Of a stretch of DNA of 64,000 nucleotides, positions 57,872 through 64,000 are shown one piece after another. Both the position numbers and the translations under genes were made by a program. The notes under the pieces are model-generated. The model was not told the origin of the DNA and ran no database searches. It was given only the letters and a program-made list of their open reading frames with translations. The stretch comes from Paenibacillaceae bacterium (GTDB taxonomy: Bacteria > Bacillota > Bacilli > Paenibacillales > CANHGK01), in assembly GCA_947460235.1 (NCBI GenBank), contig CANHGK010000007.1:52557-116556 (forward strand). The letters are read 5' to 3'. Every line of letters starts with the position of its first letter. Within the stretch, counting starts at the first letter, position 1.

Positions 57872-58474
57872 TGCCGTTTCTTTTTGGACGGGTGCCTCAA
57901 TCGGGTTGCCATGTAGATCGGATGCCCAAATTGCAGTTTGCTGCGTTCGTCGTACAATTCCATGTTTATCAATGTTTTCGATAATTAAGTCATGAACATC
58001 GTCAGCTGCTGAGACGAAGGCGTGTGTATCAATTCCATATACTTCAGCGTATCGGCGTCGTTCGGCGTGATTTTCCTGGATGACTTCTTCTTCAATCGGT
58101 CGTTGCCTATCGATGTCTCTCGGTGCATGAATACTACAGGTTGTTGTATGCGGTAGCGCACCAAGCCTTTCGGGTTCGATGGGTCCTTCGCATACATCAC
58201 AACAACCGTAACGACCGGCTTGAAGTCTTTGAATTGCCCATTCGATTTGTTCTAGTTGTAGTCGTCTTGCGTCATGAAGTGCAAGATCTTTGCTTCGCTC
58301 AAATAATTCCGTACCAACGTCAGCGGGATGATGATCGATCGTACTTAGTTCACCAGTTGCGTCGCGTAAATTGGACAGAATCGTGTGTTCGTTTAATTGA
58401 GTTTCTAATTCTATACGATCAGATTCAAGACGATGCAAGATATGTTCGTGGTTCGGATTTGTAATATGTGTCAA
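57797..58474 (-). CDS. TraR/DksA-type zinc finger protein (YteA-like)
   Basis: 225 residues from TTG with AGAGGTG six bases upstream. An N-terminal coiled coil (about 8-90; ELFERSKDLALHDARRLQLEQIEWAIQRL) leads to a zinc-finger-like region GRYGCCDVCEGPIEPERLGALPHTTTCSIH. The last ligand position appears to be His rather than Cys. A family C-terminal extension with the PIEEEV and YGIDTHAF segments follows. YteA homologues lie near lspA or ileS in Bacilli and are thought to act on RNA polymerase or sporulation. It overlaps the convergent DUF5665 gene, so one mRNA is antisense to the other. Confidence 0.85.
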   Translation of the reverse strand: MTHITNPNHEHILHRLESDRIELETQLNEHTILSNLRDATGELSTIDHHPADVGTELFERSKDLALHDARRLQLEQIEWAIQRLQAGRYGCCDVCEGPIEPERLGALPHTTTCSIHAPRDIDRQRPIEEEVIQENHAERRRYAEVYGIDTHAFVSAADDVHDLIIENIDKHGIVRRTQQTAIWASDLHGNPIEAPVQKETASKSLAFELDLDDFDEFSNVISDDR

Positions 58475-58579
58475 GTGAGCACCTCTGTTTCGTTTAAAAG
58501 ATAATGGTATTGTGGTTCGAATGGATCATTCGAATGAGTGGATGTTCATGGGATATCCACGTTGGAAAGGAGTTTGACA

Positions 58580-59089
58580 ATGAATCGATCGTTTTGGTGG
58601 ATTCTTGGTGTGATTGTGTTAGATCAAATCACCAAGTGGTGGGTGGCTGCTTCGATGAAAGTCGGCGAGTCCATTTCGGTGCTTGGTACATTTTTTCAAA
58701 TTACATCACATCGCAATCGCGGTGCAGCGTTTGGGATTTTGCAAAATCAGCGTTGGTTTTTCGTGGTGCTAACACTTGTAATCGTGGGAAGTTTAGCGCT
58801 TTGGTGGTGGCGGACACGCAAAACGGCACCAGCACTTCAAAATATTGCGCTTTTACTGATGATTGGCGGCGCGATTGGGAATTGGTTAGACCGCACGCGT
58901 ATGGGAGAAGTCGTTGATTTTTTCCATTTTCATTTTCAATGGAATATTGGCGGCTGGGCGGTCGATTATGTGTACCCACTTTTTAACATTGCGGACAGTG
59001 CAATTGTGATCGGAGCTATTTTGTTATGTTGGGCACAATTGTTTCTTGTAGAACCGGAGGTAGCGCATGAATCAACAGACATCGCGTAA
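58580..59089 (+). CDS. lspA: Lipoprotein signal peptidase
   Basis: 169 residues from ATG at 58580, with AAAGGAG upstream; the longer frame lacks this site. Four membrane helices. The family motifs NRGAAFGIL, GGAIGNWLDR (catalytic Asp) and VDYVYPLFNIADSAIVIG (second Asp) are present. It cuts the signal peptide of diacylglyceryl-prolipoproteins. The last 23 bases overlap the pseudouridine synthase gene. Confidence 0.95.
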   Translation: MNRSFWWILGVIVLDQITKWWVAASMKVGESISVLGTFFQITSHRNRGAAFGILQNQRWFFVVLTLVIVGSLALWWWRTRKTAPALQNIALLLMIGGAIGNWLDRTRMGEVVDFFHFHFQWNIGGWAVDYVYPLFNIADSAIVIGAILLCWAQLFLVEPEVAHESTDIA

Positions 59090-60008
59090 TGAATCGTTTG
59101 AGTGGGACGTTGATTTTGGCGCGCAAGACGAACGGATTGATAAATGGTTAACGCAAGCAACAGAACTAGATTACTCCAGAACACAAATTCAAAAATGGAT
59201 TAGCGATGGTGCATTAATCGTTAATGGAAAACGAGTGAAATCAAATCACCGGATGCATGCAGGTGAACACGTCGTTTTGACTGTACCGGTGGCTCCTGAA
59301 TTCGAGCTTCAAGCAGAACCAATGTCACTTGAGATTATTTACGAAGATGAAGATGTACTCATCGTGAACAAACCACGCGGGCTCGTCGTTCACCCGGCGC
59401 CGGGTCATGGCACGGGAACACTAGTCAATGGGTTACTTCATCATTGCCGAACGTTGTCTGGTGTGAATGGAACGTTTCGTCCAGGGATTGTGCACCGAAT
59501 TGATAAAGATACAACAGGGCTTCTGATGGTTGCAAAAAACGATTTGGCACATCGCTCGTTATCTGAGCAATTGAAAGAACATAGTGTGACACGTAGGTAT
59601 TATGCACTTGTGCATGGTTATGTGAGTGCACAAAAAGGCAAAATCGATGCGCCAATCGGCCGAGATCCGAAAGATCGTCAGTCAATGAAGGTGACCGATC
59701 GTCATGCCAAAGATGCGATCACCCATTTTGATACGTTAGACCGAATCGGGGATTTTTCATGGCTTCGTTTGCAACTCGAGACAGGCCGTACGCATCAAAT
59801 TCGGGTGCACATGAAATTCATTGGTCACCCACTCGTTGGAGATCCAAAGTACGGTCCAATGGGAACACGTGCACATGGCATTGATGGACAAGCATTACAC
59901 GCGGCAGTGCTCGGTTTCACACATCCACGCACGGGTGAACGCCTACAATTTGAGGCGCCGTTGCCGAATGATTTAAGGGAACTGTTGGAACGACTACGCA
60001 CGCTGTGA
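59067..60008 (+). CDS. RluA/RluD family pseudouridine synthase (YlyB)
   Basis: 313 residues; ATG lies within lspA and has GGAGG upstream. An N-terminal S4 domain (about 20-80, DERIDKWLTQATELDYSRTQIQKWI) is followed by the catalytic domain with VVHPAPGH and the active-site HRIDKDTTGLLMVAK (Asp). Later come RTHQIRVHMKFIGHPLVGDPKYG. It probably modifies 23S rRNA helix 69 as RluD does. The lspA-ylyB order is conserved in Bacilli. Confidence 0.93.
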   Translation: MNQQTSRNESFEWDVDFGAQDERIDKWLTQATELDYSRTQIQKWISDGALIVNGKRVKSNHRMHAGEHVVLTVPVAPEFELQAEPMSLEIIYEDEDVLIVNKPRGLVVHPAPGHGTGTLVNGLLHHCRTLSGVNGTFRPGIVHRIDKDTTGLLMVAKNDLAHRSLSEQLKEHSVTRRYYALVHGYVSAQKGKIDAPIGRDPKDRQSMKVTDRHAKDAITHFDTLDRIGDFSWLRLQLETGRTHQIRVHMKFIGHPLVGDPKYGPMGTRAHGIDGQALHAAVLGFTHPRTGERLQFEAPLPNDLRELLERLRTL

Positions 60009-60051
60009 TACAATAATGAATAGAATTTATCGACTGGAAGGAGTTTGAGGG

Positions 60052-61305
60052 ATGAGTACAGAGGTTCAAAAAGAGAGTTTTATTCAACAACGATTTGCAG
60101 AGCGCATTGGCGGGGCAAGCTTCGGAAAAGGTACTGCAATTTATAAATTCGAGAAAATTAAACGCGCGAAAGCAGCGGCTAAATTGGCATTCCCGAACAT
60201 GGAATTGATCGATATGGGCGTTGGTGAACCAGACGAGATGGCGGATGCTGGGGTTGTTGCAGCACTTGCTGCGGAAGCGGCGAAACCAGAAAATCGCGGG
60301 TACTCAGACAATGGTCCGCGTGAATATAAAGTCGTAGTTGCAGAATATATGAAGAATGTATTTGGTGTTGACGGATTGGATCCAGATACGGAAATTTTGC
60401 ATTCCATCGGTACAAAACCGGCACTTGCGATGTTGCCATCTTGCTTTATCAATCCGGGCGATGTGACATTGATGACGGTTCCTGGGTATCCGATCCTTGG
60501 AACGCACACGAAATATCTTGGCGGCGAAGTGTATCCTCTACCGCTTACCAAAGAAAATAATTTCTTGCCAGATTTAGCTTCGATTCCAGCAGATATTTTG
60601 AAACGCGCAAAATTGCTGTACTTGAACTACCCGAACAACCCAACGGGCGCAAGTGCGACGAAAGAATTTTTTGCGGAAGTCGTTGAATTTGCGAAGAAAA
60701 ATGAAATCATCGTTGTTCACGACGCTCCGTACGCGGCGTTAACGTTCGATGGTCAAGAACCACTTAGCTTCTTGTCCACGCCGGGCGCGAAAGAAATTGG
60801 CGTTGAATGCCATTCTTTATCCAAATCATACAATATGACGGGATGGCGGATCGGCTGGTTGTGCGGTAATCCACTCGTGGTAAGTGCATTCGGTACCGTG
60901 AAAGATAACAATGACTCCGGTCAATTCCTTGCGATTCAAAAAGCGGCAATGTACGGTTTAGAACATCCGGAAATTACGCGAAATATCGCAGCAAAATATT
61001 CCCGTCGTCACGATTTGCTTTGCGCAGCATTGAACGAAATCGGGTTCCAAGCGTCCAAACCGCGCGGTTCTTTCTTCCTATATGTGCAAGCACCAAAAGG
61101 CATCAAAGACGGCCAACGCTTTGAATCGGCTGAAGATTTTTCACAATACTTGATTCGTGAGAAATTGATTTCCACAGTGCCTTGGGACGATGCAGGAAAA
61201 TTCGTGCGTTTCTCTGTGACGTTCATCGCGAACGGTGAGGAAGACGAGAAACGTGTCATCAGCGAAATCAAACGCCGTTTGACGGATGTACAATTTGAGT
61301 TTTAA
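60052..61305 (+). CDS. dapL: LL-diaminopimelate aminotransferase
   Basis: 417 residues with GGAGTTTG upstream. Class I aminotransferase fold; the DapL features are IDMGVGEPDEMA near residue 53, NYPNNPTGA, VHDAPYAAL, the PLP-lysine motif SLSKSYNMTGWRIG (Lys about 264), and KDNNDSGQF, characteristic of DapL. It makes LL-diaminopimelate directly from tetrahydrodipicolinate, bypassing acyl intermediates. dapF at 25012 supplies the next step. The annotation as generic aminotransferase is less specific. A terminator follows. Confidence 0.88.
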   Translation: MSTEVQKESFIQQRFAERIGGASFGKGTAIYKFEKIKRAKAAAKLAFPNMELIDMGVGEPDEMADAGVVAALAAEAAKPENRGYSDNGPREYKVVVAEYMKNVFGVDGLDPDTEILHSIGTKPALAMLPSCFINPGDVTLMTVPGYPILGTHTKYLGGEVYPLPLTKENNFLPDLASIPADILKRAKLLYLNYPNNPTGASATKEFFAEVVEFAKKNEIIVVHDAPYAALTFDGQEPLSFLSTPGAKEIGVECHSLSKSYNMTGWRIGWLCGNPLVVSAFGTVKDNNDSGQFLAIQKAAMYGLEHPEITRNIAAKYSRRHDLLCAALNEIGFQASKPRGSFFLYVQAPKGIKDGQRFESAEDFSQYLIREKLISTVPWDDAGKFVRFSVTFIANGEEDEKRVISEIKRRLTDVQFEF

Positions 61306-61333
61306 TTTGAATTAAACGTAGCAAGAATTATAG

Positions 61334-61376
61334 ACGACCGCTTTGCTTGGCAATCGCCAGTAGGGTGGTCGTTTTT
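61334..61376 (+). terminator. Terminator after dapL
   Basis: ACGACC and GGTCGT form the outer stem and TGG/CCA an inner one, followed by TTTTATC. Confidence 0.7.
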
Positions 61377-61392
61377 ATCATCAAAAGGGGCG

Positions 61393-61575
61393 ATGATGCA
61401 AATGAAAGAGTTGATCCTTTCGTTGGTTACTGGTCTGTTTATTGGTGCGGTGTTTCAAGGGTTTAAATTACCAGTTCCTGCACCGCCGATGCTCGCTGGT
61501 GTGATGGGGATTTTCGGAATTTACGCAGGAGCTAAGGCATGGACGTGGATTGTGGAATGGTGGGCGAGTCGGTGA
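61393..61575 (+). CDS. XapX-domain small membrane protein
   Basis: 60 residues, MMQMKELILSLVTGLFIGAV. The translation start may be any of three ATGs within ten bases, with AAAAGGGG just upstream. Two hydrophobic helices flank KLPVPAPPMLAGVMGIFGIYAGA, the XapX (DUF1427) signature. Function unknown. It stands alone between two terminators. Confidence 0.8.
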   Translation: MMQMKELILSLVTGLFIGAVFQGFKLPVPAPPMLAGVMGIFGIYAGAKAWTWIVEWWASR

Positions 61576-61596
61576 GTTGAATGTTTTAGATATTAG

Positions 61597-61620
61597 CAGC
61601 CCCTTCGGGGCTGTTTTTTG
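61597..61620 (+). terminator. Terminator after the XapX gene
   Basis: CAGCCCC and GGGGCTG form a 7-bp stem with a TTC loop, followed by TTTTTTG. A possible -10 box TATAGT for the next gene lies at 61639-61644, without a good -35. Confidence 0.92.
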
Positions 61621-61743
61621 TTTAAATTAATTTCGTGATATAGTAAAAGATGGTTAGAATTTGTTTATGAAAAAAGTAGTTTATTGTGTGGATTAGGTTT
61701 TCCGTTTTAAATTTTTTGATGTATAAAAAAAGGGGGATTTCGT

Positions 61744-64000
61744 TTGCTTAAAAGATCGTTAAGTATTTTGTTCTGTTTTCAATTCATTTGTTCTATTTTT
61801 TTCAGTTTTCCACCTATAAAATCTTTTGCCATGTCTACGGTAGATTATGGAGCGTCAACTTCTTCATGGCCTTCTTCATTTACAACGTACACGACAACTT
61901 CGGGTACTGGTATTTATGATCCGGATGGAGATGAGAATCCCAACAATATTGATGTTTCTAGCGGAGCAAGTAGTGGTACAGGGACGAAGCCATCAGTATA
62001 TTTTGCAATGGATGGGACTACCGCTTTTTTTAGACTTCGACTACATTCAAATCCAACCGATTATTCAAAAGGTGGCTATTTAAATAGCGGTGCATACGTC
62101 ATTGCTATTGGCGTTAATGGAACTCAAGTTGGTGCAGTCGGACTCAATGCAAAAGATGCATCAAGCGACTATGTTTATACAACAGATATGAATTTAAATA
62201 ATGAAACAGTTGTTTATGATTTTCAAGATTCCCCGGGAACATTCAACAGTACTGCAACGAGAGTCGTTCAAGACGGAAGTTATGGTTATTTTTTGGACTT
62301 TCAAGTTCCGATGTCTTATATTACTTCGGCAATGCCATCGGTGACCTCTTCAACCGCAATTCAGCTTTATTTTGGTACATCCGCTGCGGCGAATCTTGCA
62401 GTGATAAATAAAGATTATATGAGTGGTTCGAGTGTTAGTTTTAGCGGATTAGCATCAGTAAAATTTCAATCAGTTACTGTGTCATTTAATAGTAATAGCG
62501 GTAGTTCAGTTTCTTCAGAAACAATACCCTATGGTTCAGTAGCATCAGAACCAACTGACCCAACAAGAACAGGTTACACATTTGGTGGGTGGTACTCAGA
62601 TGCTGGGCTAACATCAGCTTTTTCGTTTACTACGTTAATTACTTCAAATACAACCCTTTATGCAAAATGGACTTCAAATACGACGTATACTATAACATAT
62701 AATGGTAACAGCAATACTGGAGGTACTGTTCCATCAGATGGTAGTACGTATGCCCAAAGTGCTTCAGCGACGGTACTAAGTAACTCAGGTAGTTTGACGA
62801 GAACTGGTTATACGTTCTCTGGTTGGAACACAAATTCCAGCGGAACAGGAACGAATTATGCAGCGTCCAGCACGTACACGATCGGTTCAAGCAACGTGAC
62901 ACTTTATGCAAAATGGACAGCGAACAATTATACGATCACGTATGACGGAAATAGCAGCATCGGTGGCTCCGTTCCGGCGGATAGCAATAACTACAACATC
63001 GGCGGTTCAGCAACGGTCCTCGGTAACACGGGTTCACTTGTAAAAACCGGTTACACGTTCTCTGGTTGGAACACAAATTCCAGCGGTACAGGAACGAATT
63101 ATTCAGCTTCAAGTACGTACACCATCGGTTCAAGCAACGTGACGCTCTATGCGAAATGGACAGCGAACAACTACACGATTACGTACGACGGAAATAGCAG
63201 CATCGGTGGTTCCGTTCCTGCGGATAGCAATAACTACAACATCGGCGGTTCAGCGACGGTCCTCGGTAACACGGGTTCACTTGTGAAAACGGGGTATACG
63301 TTCTCTGGTTGGAACACGAACGCTGGCGGAACGGGAACGGATTACGCAGCGTCCAGCACGTACACGATCGGTTCAAGCAACGTGACGCTCTATGCAAAAT
63401 GGACAGCGAACAACTACACGATTACGTACGATGGAAATAGCAGCACGGGTGGCTCCGTTCCGGCGGATAGCAATAACTACAACATCGGCGGTTCGGCGAC
63501 GGTCCTCGGTAACACGGGTTCGCTTGTGAAAACCGGTTACACGTTCTCGGGCTGGAACACGAACGCTGGTGGTACGGGCACAGATTATGCTGCGTCCAGC
63601 GCGTACACGATCGGTTCAAGCAACGTGACGCTTTATGCAAAATGGACAGCGAACAACTATACGATCACATACGACGGAAATAGCAGCACGGGTGGTTCCG
63701 TTCCGGCGGATAGCAATAACTACAATATCGGCGGTTCAGCGACGGTCCTCGGTAACACGGGTTCACTAGTAAAAACCGGATACACGTTCTCGGGTTGGAA
63801 CACGAACGCTGGTGGTACGGGCACAGATTATACTGCGTCCAGCTCGTACACGATCGGTTCAAGTAACGTGACGCTCTATGCGAAATGGACAGCAATCGAC
63901 TACACGATTACGTACGACGGAAATAGCAGCACGGGTGGCTCCGTTCCGGCGGATAGCAATAACTACAACATCGGCGGTTCAGCGACGATACTCGGTAACA
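61744..64000 (+). CDS. Secreted protein with Listeria-Bacteroides (InlB B) repeats, 3' end outside window
   Basis: 752 residues are visible. The start is TTG at 61744, with AGGGGG seven bases upstream. A signal peptide (KRSLSILFCFQFICSIFFSF) ends near residue 30. Residues 31-240 form an unrecognised Ser/Thr/Gly-rich, probably beta domain (PSVYFAMDGTTAFFRLRL, YGYFLDFQVPMSYI). Residues 245-312 are one divergent Flg_new/List_Bact repeat (GYTFGGWYSDAG...LYAKWT). Then come near-identical 81-residue repeats with GYTFSGWNTN and NVTLYAKWTA up to the window edge. Such repeats make stalks of surface adhesins; anchoring signals would lie beyond the window. Confidence 0.85.
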   Translation, partial: MLKRSLSILFCFQFICSIFFSFPPIKSFAMSTVDYGASTSSWPSSFTTYTTTSGTGIYDPDGDENPNNIDVSSGASSGTGTKPSVYFAMDGTTAFFRLRLHSNPTDYSKGGYLNSGAYVIAIGVNGTQVGAVGLNAKDASSDYVYTTDMNLNNETVVYDFQDSPGTFNSTATRVVQDGSYGYFLDFQVPMSYITSAMPSVTSSTAIQLYFGTSAAANLAVINKDYMSGSSVSFSGLASVKFQSVTVSFNSNSGSSVSSETIPYGSVASEPTDPTRTGYTFGGWYSDAGLTSAFSFTTLITSNTTLYAKWTSNTTYTITYNGNSNTGGTVPSDGSTYAQSASATVLSNSGSLTRTGYTFSGWNTNSSGTGTNYAASSTYTIGSSNVTLYAKWTANNYTITYDGNSSIGGSVPADSNNYNIGGSATVLGNTGSLVKTGYTFSGWNTNSSGTGTNYSASSTYTIGSSNVTLYAKWTANNYTITYDGNSSIGGSVPADSNNYNIGGSATVLGNTGSLVKTGYTFSGWNTNAGGTGTDYAASSTYTIGSSNVTLYAKWTANNYTITYDGNSSTGGSVPADSNNYNIGGSATVLGNTGSLVKTGYTFSGWNTNAGGTGTDYAASSAYTIGSSNVTLYAKWTANNYTITYDGNSSTGGSVPADSNNYNIGGSATVLGNTGSLVKTGYTFSGWNTNAGGTGTDYTASSSYTIGSSNVTLYAKWTAIDYTITYDGNSSTGGSVPADSNNYNIGGSATILGN
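62683..64000 (+). repeat. Tandem 243-bp repeats, five full copies plus a partial one
   Basis: Unit starts at 62683, 62926, 63169, 63412, 63655 and 63898 (cut by the window end). The first copy is diverged; the later copies differ at only scattered bases. Each encodes 81 residues and keeps the frame. Confidence 0.95.

Noticed and set aside
62690..63895. Regularly spaced minus-strand frames of 65-76 codons rich in Cys and Arg
   Set aside because: They recur every 243 bases and are shadows of the plus-strand repeats.
62683..64000. CRISPR array
   Set aside because: The repeats are 243 bp, contiguous and in frame with a signal-peptide protein; there are no short repeats with unique spacers.

Overview
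The window reads as core chromosome of an endospore-forming, low-GC Bacillota (Bacillales). It carries spoVM, spoIIGA, pro-sigE, sigG, remA, ylmC and a SpoVM-to-divIVA gene order known from Bacillus and its relatives. It also has an ileS T-box leader, a c-di-GMP-I riboswitch and the acetylase-free diaminopimelate enzyme DapL. DapL, PPK1, large CBM/FnIII and Listeria-Bacteroides-repeat surface proteins, and a riboswitch-controlled 'stalk-domain' protein fit the Paenibacillaceae/Alicyclobacillaceae side better than Bacillus sensu stricto. The species cannot be fixed from sequence alone. No tRNA, rRNA, CRISPR array, prophage or defence island was seen.

Layout. 1-2.2 kb: 3' end of a secreted starch-binding protein. 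2.3-10.5 kb: ytpI (-), then dnaE-accD-accA-pyk-thioesterase (+). This is the Bacillus order, but pfkA is absent. 10.6-16 kb: an EAL/degenerate-GGDEF protein, ppk and ppx, a polyphosphate and c-di-GMP block. 16.2-19.7 kb: citZ-icd-mdh operon. 19.8-20.4 kb: two small unknown genes. 20.5-41.6 kb: the rqcH-yloB ... remA-gmk-rpoZ-coaBC-priA-def-fmt-rsmB-rlmN-prpC-prkC-rsgA-rpe cluster. dapF, an IS3-family remnant and a MetH/MetF-type fusion gene sit where yicC (yloC) is usually found. 41.7-43.7 kb: riboswitch-controlled secreted protein, spoVM (28 codons) and rpmB. 43.7-47.1 kb: yloU, degV-family gene, recG. 47.2-54.3 kb: spoIIGA-sigE-sigG, ylmC, pgeF-ylmE-sepF-ylmG-ylmH-divIVA and an unrecognised gene. 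54.4-61.3 kb: T-box/ileS, DUF5665, TraR/DksA protein, lspA, rluD-like gene, dapL. 61.4-64 kb: XapX protein and the 5' part of a repeat-rich surface protein that runs off the window.

How it fits together. Most genes are housekeeping, packed in translationally coupled operons (ATGA, TAATG and GTGA overlaps). The central cluster couples translation quality and modification (rqcH, def, fmt, rsmB, rlmN, rsgA, rpmB, ileS) with Ser/Thr phospho-signalling (prpC/prkC), sporulation control and cell division (sepF, ylmG, ylmH, divIVA). dapF and dapL support peptidoglycan and lysine supply.

Most notable non-coding signals: (i) a c-di-GMP-I riboswitch with terminator ahead of a secreted acidic stalk-domain protein; (ii) a 52-bp mini-insertion with IS3-like ends and a 3-bp target duplication, sitting exactly in the loop of the ppk/ppx terminator; (iii) candidate SigE and SigF promoters ahead of spoVM and sigG; (iv) overlapping divergent promoters and an attenuator-like hairpin ahead of rpmB; (v) 243-bp near-identical tandem repeats at the right edge. 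I found no convincing wholly new multi-gene system. The best leads are the riboswitch regulon, the unknown gene after divIVA and the mini-IS.
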